Shown in pieces: positions 1 through 11,057 of a stretch of 64,000 nt of DNA. Each line of letters starts with the position of its first letter. The first letter of the stretch is position 1. The stretch comes from Clostridia bacterium (lineage in GTDB: Bacteria > Bacillota > Clostridia > Oscillospirales > CAG-272). The position numbers were made by a program, and so were the translations under genes. The notes under the pieces are model-generated. The model saw only the letters and a program-made list of their open reading frames with translations, was not told the DNA's origin and made no database searches. The DNA lies in the NCBI GenBank assembly GCA_017463485.1, contig JAFTPD010000007.1, positions 94,000 through 157,999 of the forward strand. The letters run 5' to 3'.

Positions 1-35
1 CGTTACTGTAAAGTTAATCTTAACTCAAAGTCACG

Positions 36-86
36 CAGGCTCCTTCCACCGCTAACGCGGTCCCCCTCCCTCTCGGAGGGAGGCTC
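36..86. repeat. GC-rich palindromic intergenic repeat
   Basis: A short compound palindrome: CCACCGCTAACGCGGT followed by CCCTCCCTCTCGGAGGGAGG. Its layout (GCAGGCTCC, a first hairpin, then a CCTCCC/GGGAGG hairpin) resembles the repeats at 36241-36410, so it looks like a dispersed intergenic family of this genome. No coding potential is seen. Confidence 0.5.
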
Positions 87-112
87 TTGGCTAGTTCCAT
101 TATATCACAAAA

Positions 113-146
113 TCGGCAGAAAGAAAAGTCCTTCTGCCGAAATTTG
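113..146 (-). terminator. Intrinsic terminator of the mreC-mreD-gyrA-lipoprotein run
   Basis: TCGGCAGAA at 113-121 pairs with TTCTGCCGA at 132-140 (9 bp, 10-nt loop). Read on the minus strand the stem is followed by TTTTGTG. It lies about 90 nt beyond the stop codon of the leftmost minus-strand gene. Confidence 0.5.
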
Positions 147-231
147 TTTGTCATGGACCGTCGGGGATGCCGGTTCCTACAATTTGTAAATATTCCTTAT
201 GAAAACCAACATAATGCTCGCGCTTTTTATT

Positions 232-861
232 TTAACACGGAGAATTGAGATACCAATCTCCGTTTTCGTATACGAATGAAAGCGTCAGCGTAAATCTTTC
301 GTCCGCATCATCTTCGTCGTATGCCTCGATCTCCACCCGCACAGTCGTTTCGGTGCTGTCGGACAGGATAGTCATTGTCGCGTAGTCGTAAACCTTCGCG
401 CCACTCGTCAGCGGTGTGACTGTCGAATTCTGATAAAGGCTTTTTTCGTCCTCTGAATATTTGGGAAGCAGTACCGTTCCAAGCTCCTCTGCGGTGTAAC
501 CCGTGAAAAGCGACTCGTACAACGACTCAAGATATTCGTCGCAATACACCTGCTCTGCCGCCGCCTTTATTTCGTCAATGCTTGAAAACATGGCGTACGG
601 CTTTACGTATTCGTTACCGTCATCCGCTGCTCCGTAGTACATATTCTGCTTTTGCGCTTCTTCGCCGTCGCGTGAATAAACGGGCAACCCCTCGCCGAAA
701 AACACGGTATTTATGTCAGTGGCATTTTCGATAAGGTAAACAAATCTGTCATAAACCGCTGACAGCTGGGGCGGCTGTGGGGCTGAACAGCCCGTGGACA
801 GGAGCAGACACCCCCCCACAACCAACGTCAAAAAGCTTTTGATAAATATGAGCTTTTTCAA
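232..861 (-). CDS. Small secreted lipoprotein of unknown function
   Basis: A 209-residue protein with an N-terminal Lys-rich signal, a hydrophobic stretch and a lipobox LSTGC (Cys at about residue 25), so it should be lipidated and held on the outer face of the membrane. The rest is acidic and soluble, with a C-terminal half that reads as beta strands (TVRVEIEAYDEDD, LTLSFVYENGDWYL), a pattern seen in NTF2-like or DUF4878-like lipoproteins, but I do not recognise the family. The start codon lies 1 nt after the gyrA stop codon, so it is probably translated from the gyrA mRNA. No link to gyrase is known; the arrangement probably reflects shared transcription only. Confidence 0.8.
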   Translation of the reverse strand: MKKLIFIKSFLTLVVGGCLLLSTGCSAPQPPQLSAVYDRFVYLIENATDINTVFFGEGLPVYSRDGEEAQKQNMYYGAADDGNEYVKPYAMFSSIDEIKAAAEQVYCDEYLESLYESLFTGYTAEELGTVLLPKYSEDEKSLYQNSTVTPLTSGAKVYDYATMTILSDSTETTVRVEIEAYDEDDADERFTLTLSFVYENGDWYLNSPC

Positions 862-862
862 T

Positions 863-3541
863 TTAATTCTCTCCGTTTACGTCAGCCTCGGTCACAAGCA
901 AGCCATCATTTTCGGGAGCTTCGGTTGCATCAACTGCTTCTGTGGGAGCAGGCTCCTCGCCCTCAACTGCATCACCGACATTCTCCCCGTCCTTTTCCTC
1001 CGCCTTTGCGACCTTGGTAAAGTTAACGATATTCTGTCCCTCGCCAAGACGCATTACGATAACGCCTGCGGCACTTCTGGAAAGCAGCGATACGCCCGCC
1101 GCAGGAGTGCGGATGATAGTACCCAGATTTGTTATCATCATCAGGTCGTCGTCCTCGGCAACTGCGGCGATACCCGCAAGTGCGCCCGTCTTTTCGGTGA
1201 TGTTCTGGCAGATAACACCCATACCGCCGCGGCTCTTCATTACGCGGAAGTTATCAAAGGGTGAACGCTTACCGTAACCGTTTTCGGTAATGGTAACAAG
1301 AGTTTTAGTGTCGTCAACGATAACAGCGCCAACTACGTAGTCGTCGTCGCGCAAGGAAATTCCGCGCACACCGCGAGCAGTTCTGCCCATAGGTCTTACG
1401 TTCTCCTCGGAGAATCTTACGGCACTTCCGTTATGCGTTGCCAGCATGATATCCGACGCGCCCTGCGTATGCATTACGTAAAGCAGCTCGTCGCCCTCGT
1501 CAAGATTGATGGCGATCTTTCCGCCCTTGCGCTGATACTCATACTCGGACAGCAGCGTGCGCTTGATAACACCCCGCTTGGTTATCATGGTAAGGTACTC
1601 GCCCTCAGGGAATCCACCCACGCTGATAAGTGCGGTAACTCGCTCACCGTCGGTAAGCTGAATAAGATTTACGACGTTAGTTCCCTTGGACGTTCTGGAC
1701 GCCTCAGGGATCTGGAACGCGCGCATAGCCTGAACGCGACCGGTATTGGTAAACAGCATTACGGTGGAGTGAGAATGAACCTCCATTACCTTTTCAATGA
1801 AGTCCTCCTCCTTGGTGGACATACCGATAATACCCTTTCCGCCGCGGTGCTGTGCGGAATATACGTCAGAGGGCTGACGCTTGATGTAGCCCGCGTTGGT
1901 AAGAGTGAGCACGCAGTTGTGCTTATCAACAAGATCCTCGTCAAATATCTCGTCGGCAACAGCCTCTATATTGGTGCGACGCTCGTCGGCATACTTATTC
2001 TTTATTTCAATGATCTCTTCCTTAATGATCTCTCTGATGCGGTTGATATCACCGAGTATCGCACGGTATTCCTTGATAGCCGCAAACAGCGAATCCAGTT
2101 TTTCCTGTATCTTCTGTCTTTCAAGTCCCGAAAGGCGTCCGAGAGTCATGGAAACTATCGCCTGCGCCTGCTCCTCCGAAAGTCCGGGCTTGTCCGAGCC
2201 TGCAAACTCCGCAAGGTCGATCTCGCCTACCTTGATAGGTCCGTCGAAGCGCTTCATAAGGTTTATTTTCGCCGTGGGAGTATCGGGAGATGAGCGAATG
2301 ATGCTGATGACCTCGTCGATATTGTCGATAGCTACCTTGTATCCCTCGTAGATATGGGCGTCATGCAGTGCAGATTCAAGATAATACTTAGTTCTGCGGG
2401 TAATAACGTCCTCCTGATGGGCGATATAGTGGTCAAGCACCTGCGCAAGATTGAGAATTTTCGGCTCGTTATTGACGAGAGCCAGCATATTGACAGCACA
2501 GGTATCCTGAAGCTGTGAGTAGCGGTAGAGCTGATTAAGCAGCACGTGACCGTTAACGTCACGTCTGAACTCAACAACGATACGGATACCGTCCTTGTCC
2601 GACTCGTCACGCAGATCGATAATTCCGTCAACCTTCTTATCCTTGGCAAGTCCCGCAATAGCCTCGCAAAGCAGACTCTTGTTGACGCCGAAGGGGATCT
2701 CCGTAACTACGATACGGTGCTTTTCCTCCTCGACCTCTGCCTTTGCACGCACGCTGATGCGTCCCTTGCCCGTCATGTAAGCGTCCTTGATTCCGTTTAC
2801 ACCGTAAATGGTAGCGTATGTGGGGAAATCGGGACCCTTTACAAACTGCATAAGCTCGGGGATAGTACACTCGGGGTTCTCCATACGGTAAACGGTAGCG
2901 TCAATGACCTCACCAAGGTTATGGGGAGGAATATTGGTCGCCATACCTACGGCGATACCCATAGATCCGTTTACAAGGAGGTTCGGAAAGCGCGAAGGCA
3001 GAACGGAGGGCTCTTTAAGACGGTTATCAAAGTTTGGAACCATCTTGACGACGTTCTTGTCGATATCCCTCATCATTTCGTCCGCGATCTTGTCCATCTT
3101 TGCCTCGGTATAACGGTAAGCTGCAGGCGGGTCACCGTCCACCGAACCGAAGTTACCCTTTCCTCGGATAAGAGTATATCTCATAGAGAAGGGCTGGGCA
3201 AGTCTTACCATAGTTCCGTAAACGGACGCATCACCGTGAGGATGGTATCTACCAAGCACGTTACCTACCGTGGTCGCCGACTTGCGGAATTCCTTATCGT
3301 AGGTAAGATGATCCTCGTACATAGCGTACATAATACGGCGCTGTCCGGGCTTCATACCGTCGCGCACGTCGGGAAGTGCACGCGACATGATTACGGACAT
3401 GGAGTATTCGATAAAGGATTTCTTTACCTCCTTCTCCATATCAATATCAACTATTTTCTGATTTTCAAAAAGCAAGCTTTCCTGTTCCTTCAGCTTTTCT
3501 CTTTCTTTTCTGTCCACTTTGCTTTTACCCGTTCCTTTCAA
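863..3541 (-). CDS. gyrA: DNA gyrase subunit A
   Basis: An 892-residue GyrA, the breakage-reunion subunit that makes the double-strand cut and, with GyrB, introduces negative supercoils. The catalytic tyrosine is Tyr144 in the RYTEAK motif; the C-terminal pinwheel carries a GyrA box, QHRGGKG, near residue 565. The length is normal, with an extra charged N-terminus of about 30 residues and an acidic tail. The quinolone-resistance-determining segment reads [17 protein letters not shown], so the positions equal to E. coli Ser83 and Asp87 are Ala105 and Gly109. It follows mreD by 18 nt and is not next to gyrB, which lies 2 kb away beyond mreC and an AT-rich gap on the same strand. Confidence 0.97.
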   Translation of the reverse strand: MKGTGKSKVDRKEREKLKEQESLLFENQKIVDIDMEKEVKKSFIEYSMSVIMSRALPDVRDGMKPGQRRIMYAMYEDHLTYDKEFRKSATTVGNVLGRYHPHGDASVYGTMVRLAQPFSMRYTLIRGKGNFGSVDGDPPAAYRYTEAKMDKIADEMMRDIDKNVVKMVPNFDNRLKEPSVLPSRFPNLLVNGSMGIAVGMATNIPPHNLGEVIDATVYRMENPECTIPELMQFVKGPDFPTYATIYGVNGIKDAYMTGKGRISVRAKAEVEEEKHRIVVTEIPFGVNKSLLCEAIAGLAKDKKVDGIIDLRDESDKDGIRIVVEFRRDVNGHVLLNQLYRYSQLQDTCAVNMLALVNNEPKILNLAQVLDHYIAHQEDVITRRTKYYLESALHDAHIYEGYKVAIDNIDEVISIIRSSPDTPTAKINLMKRFDGPIKVGEIDLAEFAGSDKPGLSEEQAQAIVSMTLGRLSGLERQKIQEKLDSLFAAIKEYRAILGDINRIREIIKEEIIEIKNKYADERRTNIEAVADEIFDEDLVDKHNCVLTLTNAGYIKRQPSDVYSAQHRGGKGIIGMSTKEEDFIEKVMEVHSHSTVMLFTNTGRVQAMRAFQIPEASRTSKGTNVVNLIQLTDGERVTALISVGGFPEGEYLTMITKRGVIKRTLLSEYEYQRKGGKIAINLDEGDELLYVMHTQGASDIMLATHNGSAVRFSEENVRPMGRTARGVRGISLRDDDYVVGAVIVDDTKTLVTITENGYGKRSPFDNFRVMKSRGGMGVICQNITEKTGALAGIAAVAEDDDLMMITNLGTIIRTPAAGVSLLSRSAAGVIVMRLGEGQNIVNFTKVAKAEEKDGENVGDAVEGEEPAPTEAVDATEAPENDGLLVTEADVNGEN

Positions 3542-3559
3542 AAATTGCTTTGGAATTGT

Positions 3560-4108
3560 TTATTGTTTATTTGAAGCTTTCGCGTATAGCCTTACTAAAA
3601 GATATATTGGAATTGAGAGTACGACCGTCAGCACAATACCCGCTACCAATGATAGCAGCGCGTTTTTGTAAAATCCGCCAGTGACTGTTGCCGTCAGCAA
3701 AATATCAGCGCCAAACGACACGAGTGCCGCCACCGCCAAAAATACGAGATATGACGCAAGATTTTTTCCGAGTATTCTGTCTGTCAGTATTCCCGTAAGA
3801 TAACCGAGGGCAAAATACAAAAGAGGAAAAATAAATATTCCGTCCCCCTCGGCGCACTCACAAAGAAAGCCGGAAAAAAGTCCTGTGACTCCGCCCTCGC
3901 TCTCCCCCATCAGAAATCCAACCGCCACCGACATTCCAAGGCACAGCATAGGCGAGGAATATCCAAGCAGGGGCAGCTCTATTGAAGAAAACCACGTGCT
4001 TTCAATTGCGCACAGAGCGCATGCGAGTATGACACCGAAAATTATGGCTTTTATTCTTGCCGCGTACACGTCGGCGTTGCGTGAGAACGCAGATCTTCCG
4101 CCTGCCAT
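3560..4108 (-). CDS. mreD: Rod-shape-determining protein MreD-like membrane protein
   Basis: A 182-residue, very hydrophobic protein with about five predicted membrane segments, matching the size and topology of MreD, which links MreC and MreB in the lateral-wall elongasome. MreD diverges quickly in sequence, so the call rests mainly on context: its ATG overlaps the mreC stop codon in a TAATG junction, giving the usual mreC-mreD coupling. mreB is not next to the pair. A Lys-rich C-terminal tail (LYAKASNKQ) ends the protein before an 18-nt gap to gyrA. Confidence 0.8.
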   Translation of the reverse strand: MAGGRSAFSRNADVYAARIKAIIFGVILACALCAIESTWFSSIELPLLGYSSPMLCLGMSVAVGFLMGESEGGVTGLFSGFLCECAEGDGIFIFPLLYFALGYLTGILTDRILGKNLASYLVFLAVAALVSFGADILLTATVTGGFYKNALLSLVAGIVLTVVLSIPIYLLVRLYAKASNKQ

Positions 4109-4974
4109 TACTCCGCCTCCGTTTCGCTCTCGGGCAGTCTTGTTTCAAAGCCGGTTATGACCATAACGTGACTGTCAGAGGAAAAGTCCATATCCACGAA
4201 TGGCTGACACACTGCCTCCACCGTTCGGTTGAGGGCGTTTTTCTCTACCGACACCACTCGTCCGACAGGCACGGAATAAGGATACAGCTTGCCGTCGCCG
4301 CGGGTGACGATTATCTCTCCCACCTCAAGCTCTGCGTCGCCGCTGATTTCCGTGAGTCGAAAATATCCTTCATCCACAAGGGAATAATCCCCTACTGCCA
4401 TACCACTTTCGCCGCTTGTGACACAAAGCGCGCTGACAACGCAGGAGCTTGACATCAGCGTTTTCACTCTGCACCACTCACTGCTGACCTCGCAAACGTA
4501 GCCGACGAGTCCCGTCTGCGTTACGACGGGCATATTTACCTCAACTCCACTTGATGAGCCGCAGGACAGCGTTATGTACACGGCATTCTCGCTCTGCACC
4601 TTTTCGGTCGATATGACCGTAGCCTGACACAGCTCGAAATCTGTGAACAGCTCCTTCATTGAAAGGTAGCCGTAAAGCCGCATATTTTCCTCGGCGATTA
4701 TCTCCGCCTCGATAAGCTGCCCCTTCATCTCCTCGTTTTCGGCACGCAGGCTTTCGTTTTCTTCTATCAGCTCATCAATTGACGTAAAGTACCTCGCCGC
4801 GCCGTCAAAGGACTCTCCCACCGTGGTAAAAAGCCACTGAAAAGGATACAAGAGGGTTGCACCAACCTCGCGCAACAAATTAGCTCTGCCCATAGCGGCA
4901 AAGGTGGCAGAAAACAGTGCGACCGCCACCGCAAGGCTTATACAAACTATCAGAAATTTGTTAACTTTACGCAT
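4108..4974 (-). CDS. mreC: Rod-shape-determining protein MreC
   Basis: MreC, a bitopic membrane protein of about 288 residues that forms an extracellular scaffold for wall elongation enzymes. The N-terminus gives one membrane anchor (LIVCISLAVAVALFSATFAA), then a coiled coil (roughly residues 70-105, SIDELIEENESLRAENEEMK) and the beta-rich domain with typical MreC phrases (NMPVVTQTGLVGYVCEVS, VITRGDGKLYPYSVPVGRVV-like). I chose ATG at 4974, preceded by GAGG; a GTG three codons upstream (4983) is also possible. It heads the mreC-mreD-gyrA run. No clear promoter was found directly upstream. Confidence 0.93.
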   Translation of the reverse strand: MRKVNKFLIVCISLAVAVALFSATFAAMGRANLLREVGATLLYPFQWLFTTVGESFDGAARYFTSIDELIEENESLRAENEEMKGQLIEAEIIAEENMRLYGYLSMKELFTDFELCQATVISTEKVQSENAVYITLSCGSSSGVEVNMPVVTQTGLVGYVCEVSSEWCRVKTLMSSSCVVSALCVTSGESGMAVGDYSLVDEGYFRLTEISGDAELEVGEIIVTRGDGKLYPYSVPVGRVVSVEKNALNRTVEAVCQPFVDMDFSSDSHVMVITGFETRLPESETEAE

Positions 4975-4983
4975 GATCCTCAC

Positions 4984-5574
4984 TCAAAGATCCTTTGCCG
5001 AAAAATTTTCCACAGGGGTAAACCGCTCGGATATTGGAGAAAACGAGCGTCTTTTTTGATTGTTAAAATGTCGTTGTAAATGTCGTGGTAAAAATACCCG
5101 ACTTTTTTATCACATTTTTTCCATTTTTCGATTTTTCACGACTTTTTACGGCTTTTTTCAATTTACAAACGAATTGTAAATTTTGTTTTCCACAGCCTCC
5201 AAAAATTTGATTTTACGATTTTAGCAGGTTAAACACCCTTGAAACCAAAGAAAAATTTTTGGAAAAGTCCGAAAAGTTCAAAATAAGGTCAAAAATAACC
5301 GCTTGATTATTTACTTTTCCACACAGTTTTCCACAACCTGTGGAAAACTTTTTGAGTGGAATTTTCGTATGTGCAAATTGCATGATTAAAATGTCGGCGC
5401 AAATGTCGTCGGTTCACATTCTTTTCAAAAATTACCGCTCCACGAGTGCGACATTAATGCGACATTTTACGACACGAAATCTGCAAATTTCTGCAAAAAT
5501 CTACATTATTTTTACAAATTCAATAGAAATACGCACGTTTTCCACAGGTTGTGGAAAACTGCTGTGGAAAATCC
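4984..5574. other. AT-rich gap with eight DnaA-box-like sites (origin-type region)
   Basis: A 591-bp gene-free gap between gyrB and mreC. It holds eight exact TTTTCCACA/TGTGGAAAA sites (5006, 5186, 5315, 5327, 5339, 5538, 5550, 5563), several in opposed pairs only 3 to 4 bp apart. This 9-mer is one base from the DnaA box TTATCCACA. It also holds three pairs of AATGTCG/CGACATT (5067+5079, 5390+5402, 5449+5460). A small stem, CGCTCG 5024-5029 with CGAGCG 5044-5049, precedes a plus-strand T run. The composition suggests a DnaA-binding locus: part of a split origin, or a DnaA-titrating site. Confidence 0.65.
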
Positions 5575-7596
<2,022 letters not shown>

Positions 7597-7629
7597 TTAT
7601 GTGTGATATGAATATGTGTTGATTGTATT

Positions 7630-7677
7630 TGGGGCGCTGCCCCAAGCCCCGCAAAACTTTCTTGAAAGAAAGTTTTG
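7630..7677. repeat. Dispersed GGGGCGCTGCCCC repeat plus near-perfect palindrome
   Basis: GGGGCGCTGCCCC at 7631-7643 is itself a hairpin. It is followed by CAAAACTTTCTT (7652-7663) and its exact complement AAGAAAGTTTTG (7666-7677), a 12-bp stem with a 2-base centre. Similar 'GGGGCGCTGCCCCAAGCCCCGC' modules are, from memory, common intergenic repeats in Clostridia. It could also end transcription of remB on the minus strand. Confidence 0.55.
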
Positions 7678-7790
7678 ATCAAAGAACTTTACTGCAAAAT
7701 TATTTTTTGATAAATTTGTTTCGCTATTTTATAACTAAATCCATCTCTATAACCCCCGTGGGTCCCTTACCCACTGCGGTATTTACTAAC

Positions 7791-7882
7791 GCGCCGCAGG
7801 CGCATATCACTGCGTAGCAATATCACTCGCCGCAAGGCGAATATCACTTGCCCGCAGGGCAAATATCACTCCGCGTAGCGGA
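7791..7882. repeat. Array of five different mini-hairpins separated by invariant ATATCAC
   Basis: Five palindromes follow one another: GCGCCGCAGGCGC (7791), TGCGTAGCA (7811), TCGCCGCAAGGCGA (7827), TTGCCCGCAGGGCAA (7848), TCCGCGTAGCGGA (7870). Each of the first four is followed by exactly ATATCAC. The stems differ in sequence but keep pairing, and the loop is always CGCA-like or GTAG-like. The array ends one base before the remB stop codon, in the remB-gyrB gap. Confidence 0.8.
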
Positions 7883-8161
7883 CTACCCCATGGTTCCGTC
7901 GTCCTCGCCGCCCGACATACGTCCGTACAGTGCGGCTGTGGAGAGCTGTGAAAATACTATTCTGTATTTTTTGCTCGCCCTATCTCTATACAAAACGAAG
8001 GATTTAGGGATCTCCTCCACGGCAGAGCTTACAAGTCCACGCCGCTCGGATGCGGCAAGATATTTTCTCGTTATGGACGAGGTAGTAGTCCTGTCCGCGT
8101 CGAAAATGCCGATTATATCCCGACGGCGTATATTCTGTTTACTTCCTATATGCAGATACAT
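7883..8161 (-). CDS. remB: Extracellular-matrix regulator RemB-like (DUF370 family)
   Basis: A 92-residue protein starting MYLHIGSKQNIRRRDIIGIFD, typical of the RemA/RemB (YaaB, DUF370) family of small DNA-binding regulators; in Bacillus RemA activates biofilm-matrix genes by wrapping DNA. The position between recF and gyrB is the same as remB (yaaB) in Bacillus subtilis, which supports RemB over RemA. The start lies 12 nt after the recF stop codon, so the two are cotranscribed. The acidic C-terminal tail (GGEDDGTMG) is not part of the conserved domain. What it controls here cannot be read from the sequence. Confidence 0.88.
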   Translation of the reverse strand: MYLHIGSKQNIRRRDIIGIFDADRTTTSSITRKYLAASERRGLVSSAVEEIPKSFVLYRDRASKKYRIVFSQLSTAALYGRMSGGEDDGTMG

Positions 8162-8173
8162 ACAAGTCCTCCG

Positions 8174-9313
8174 TCACGAAAAATATCTTCCGCCCTCGAC
8201 CTTTATGAGATTTATTCCCGCCGATACGTCCTGCGACAGCTCGCAGGTGCTCATAATGACCTGACGGGAATCCATTTTTTCCATAAGGTACGCGCGTCTG
8301 TGAGCGTCAAGCTCGGATAGCACGTCGTCAAATAAAAACACAGGCATATCTCCACCGAAATCCGCCGCAGATATATCTCCCTCGGCAAGCTTCATGGCAA
8401 GAGCCAGCGATCTTTGCTGTCCCTGGGACGCGAAAATTCGCGCAGGACGACCGCAAAGACTTATTTTGATGTCGTCCCTGTGTACGCCGTAAAGGGTGCT
8501 TCCCGCCAAAATTTCGCGCTCCTTGCGCGTTGTCAGCAGCTCAAGGTACTTATCCCTGACAGCGCCCACGTCGGACAGAATGCTCTCGTCATCCTGCGCC
8601 GCGCGGCTGGCGTACTCAAGCTTTGGCACTTCCCCGCCTTCGGTTGCATTTGGAAAGCAGCTCGACATATCCGCAAATATCTCGGCTACAAGCCCGTCCG
8701 CACGCCTTACGTATTCCGCTCTTGCACATGTGATGCGCGCTGCCTCCTCGGCAAGCTGCTCCGACCAGAAATCAATGGTGGCGTCAAAGGTACGTCTGTC
8801 CTCCTCTGCACGTCGGATAAGCGAATTGCGCTCCTTGAGTATCTGGTTATACCTTTGCAGGGATCGCAGATACATGGGACGGAGCTGGGAAATCGCCACG
8901 TTGAGGTAATTGCGGCGCATTTCAGGCCCGCCCTGAACCAGCGACAGATGCTCGGGACAGAACAAAACCACCCGAAACTGTCCGACAAGCTCGGACATAC
9001 GGGACAGCTTTATCCCGTTATGCTCCACGACTCGCTTTGCTCGTCCCGACGACAGCCGCACGGATATCCTTTGCTCCCGCACGCTGTCCTCAAAAACGTT
9101 TTCAAGTCTTGCGCCCTCACAGCCAAAGCGGACGAGCTCCGCCTCCTTGACGGGACGAAAGCTCTTTCCGAGCGCCGTGAAATATATTGCTTCAAGCAGG
9201 TTGGTCTTTCCCTGCGCGTTGTCCCCCGCCAAGACGTTTACTCCGCGGGTAAGCTCCACGCTGCAGCTCTCGATATTGCGAAAGTCTGCCGCGCTTATCT
9301 TTTTTATTACCAT
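8174..9313 (-). CDS. recF: DNA replication and repair protein RecF
   Basis: A 379-residue RecF, an SMC-like ATPase that with RecO and RecR loads RecA on gapped DNA. Walker A is AGDNAQGKTN (residues about 31-40), the following LLEAIYFTALGKSFR is characteristic, and Walker B with signature lies in FLFDDVLSELDAHRR near residue 330. The N-terminal phrase DFRNIESCSVEL is also typical. It starts 12 nt after dnaN. The small S4-domain gene yaaA/rlbA, often found between dnaN and recF in Firmicutes, is absent here. Confidence 0.96.
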   Translation of the reverse strand: MVIKKISAADFRNIESCSVELTRGVNVLAGDNAQGKTNLLEAIYFTALGKSFRPVKEAELVRFGCEGARLENVFEDSVREQRISVRLSSGRAKRVVEHNGIKLSRMSELVGQFRVVLFCPEHLSLVQGGPEMRRNYLNVAISQLRPMYLRSLQRYNQILKERNSLIRRAEEDRRTFDATIDFWSEQLAEEAARITCARAEYVRRADGLVAEIFADMSSCFPNATEGGEVPKLEYASRAAQDDESILSDVGAVRDKYLELLTTRKEREILAGSTLYGVHRDDIKISLCGRPARIFASQGQQRSLALAMKLAEGDISAADFGGDMPVFLFDDVLSELDAHRRAYLMEKMDSRQVIMSTCELSQDVSAGINLIKVEGGRYFS

Positions 9314-9325
9314 AAGGTGAAATTA

Positions 9326-10477
9326 TCAGTCCTTCATTCTGACGGGGAGCAGCATGAACAGCTCCTTATCGTCACCACTGTCCTCGTCGGGCTCGATATT
9401 CATGCTGGTGAGCGGAGAAGAGAGGGACAGCTTTACTCTGTCCGCAGTGCATGCGCGGAGAGTGTCCATAAGATAACGGTTGTTGAACGCAATAACGATA
9501 TCGTCGCCCTCGTGGTCCACAAGCAGCTCGTCGTAAGCCGAGCCAATTCCCGAGGTCGCGCTGACCTTGAGAATGCTTCCGCTAACCTCTACCTTAACGT
9601 GAGGACGCACGCTTCCCGCAACCTTTTCCTCGGTAATGAGCGCACTTCTTTCAAGAGCGGACACCAAAGCGTCCTTATCAACGTAAACGCCGATCTTATG
9701 ATTGCGCACGATAATGCGGTCGTAGTTGATGTATTCGCCCTCAATGAGCTTGGAGAAAAACAGAATATCGCCAAAGGAGAAAATAATGTTCTTTCTGTTC
9801 ATGAAAATAGTCACAGTCGCTTCGTCGTCGCCGTCGAGCAGCTTGTAAAGCTCGGTTACAGACTTGTTAGGCAGAATGAACTTGAAATCAAGACCGTCAC
9901 TGCCGTCATTAAGATTTTTCAGTTCAGTCTGCGTCGAGCAAACAGCCATTTTGAAGGAGTCGCAGGAAACCAGCGACAGCTCGTTTCCGTTGACGGTAAA
10001 GTACATACCGTTGAGCACAGGGCGCTGATCGTTTACACCCATAGCAAAGGTACATTTGGAGATCATGGATTTAAATACGCCGAGATTTGCGATAAATCCG
10101 TTCTGGGATGTCAGTCTCGGAATCTCGGGAAAATCACTGCCCGGCAGAGCGCTCATGGTATGCGATGCCTTTCCGCTCTGGATTCCGACCTTCATACGGC
10201 TGTCAACGGTGAGAGTGATATCAGCTCCGTCCATAGCGCGAATGGTCTGATTGAATTTCGTAGCGTTGATGATAGCGCTTCCCTCCTCGATAACGTCAGC
10301 CTTGACGGTGATGCGTACACCCTTTTCAAGGTCAAAGGTGGTCATAACGCAGGTGTCGGGAGCGGTAGCCTCAATAAGAATACCCTCCGCAGCAGGAAGT
10401 GTCATTTTGGATGAAACGCCGCTCATAAGAGGGGCAACTGCCGTACAAAGCTCGTTTTTGTTGAATACTATTTTCAT
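9326..10477 (-). CDS. dnaN: DNA polymerase III beta sliding clamp
   Basis: A 383-residue beta clamp, the ring that tethers the replicative polymerase to DNA. The three-repeat structure is evident: N-terminal MKIVFNKNELCTAVAPLMSGVSSK, central FTMGVNDQRPVLNGMYF-like segment, and the C-terminal peptide-binding end LPVRMKD, which matches the usual LPVRL ending. Two acidic insertions (DGSDGLDFKF and DEDSGDDKELF) are slightly longer than in Bacillus. The order dnaA-dnaN-recF is the standard origin arrangement. The 580-bp gap upstream contains DnaA-box-like sites. Confidence 0.97.
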   Translation of the reverse strand: MKIVFNKNELCTAVAPLMSGVSSKMTLPAAEGILIEATAPDTCVMTTFDLEKGVRITVKADVIEEGSAIINATKFNQTIRAMDGADITLTVDSRMKVGIQSGKASHTMSALPGSDFPEIPRLTSQNGFIANLGVFKSMISKCTFAMGVNDQRPVLNGMYFTVNGNELSLVSCDSFKMAVCSTQTELKNLNDGSDGLDFKFILPNKSVTELYKLLDGDDEATVTIFMNRKNIIFSFGDILFFSKLIEGEYINYDRIIVRNHKIGVYVDKDALVSALERSALITEEKVAGSVRPHVKVEVSGSILKVSATSGIGSAYDELLVDHEGDDIVIAFNNRYLMDTLRACTADRVKLSLSSPLTSMNIEPDEDSGDDKELFMLLPVRMKD

Positions 10478-11057
10478 TATCGTCGTCCTTTCTTTTCAAG
10501 TCGCGCCTCTCTCTGCGGACTTGATTTCTGATTTTTTTGGGGCGGTGTCAGCGACACTCTCACGCGCGCACGCGCAAGAGAACAAACACAACAAACTTAA
10601 CATACAAAACAAGTAATAGCACCAGTAGGGGCTGTTGAAATTGTGGAAAGCGGGAAAAGCTTTACCGCCAAAGGAAAATTTTTCGCGAAAATGCGAGAAA
10701 TGCTGTTGATATCCTGCTAAAAAGCTGTTGGACTTTTGTGGAAAAGTGTTTTTTGTCGGATTCTGTCGTTATCACAAGCGATTTTTTTACTACGACATTT
10801 GTGTCGTTGTTGATTTTGGGACTGTTTAAAAGTCCCGTCGGTCTCTCACTCAATTGCCGTCGTATAAGTAGGCTTCCACACCCCTTGCGCTTGTCGGGCT
10901 GTGGAAAAAATATTCTTTATCGCAAAAGGAAAAATCAAATCAAGCTCAAATTTTTCAACAGACTTTTCCACAACGTCTTGTCGGCTTTTCAAAGCTGTTG
11001 AAAAATATGATGAAAACCGTTTGGAAACAAGTTTTTCCCTATCTGACTATAAAAAAA
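10478..11057. other. dnaA-dnaN intergenic region, probable oriC core
   Basis: 580 bp without a gene. Exact TTTTCCACA/TGTGGAAAA sites lie at 10737, 10900 and 10964, with near matches TGTGGAAAG at 10642 and CTTCCACA at 10873. TGTCG-type motifs also recur (10755, 10764, CGACATT at 10793, 10802), as in the 4984-5574 region. In Bacillus the unwinding element and several DnaA boxes sit in this same gap. The replication origin is therefore likely to include it; the exact unwinding site was not identified. Confidence 0.7.

Noticed and set aside
5024-5057. Plus-strand terminator-like stem in the gyrB-mreC gap
   Set aside because: The stem is only 6 bp and no plus-strand transcript is known to reach it; kept only as a note in the gap entry.
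7791-7882. Possible CRISPR array
   Set aside because: The invariant part is only 7 bases and the variable parts are palindromes of 9-15 nt; there are no cas genes.
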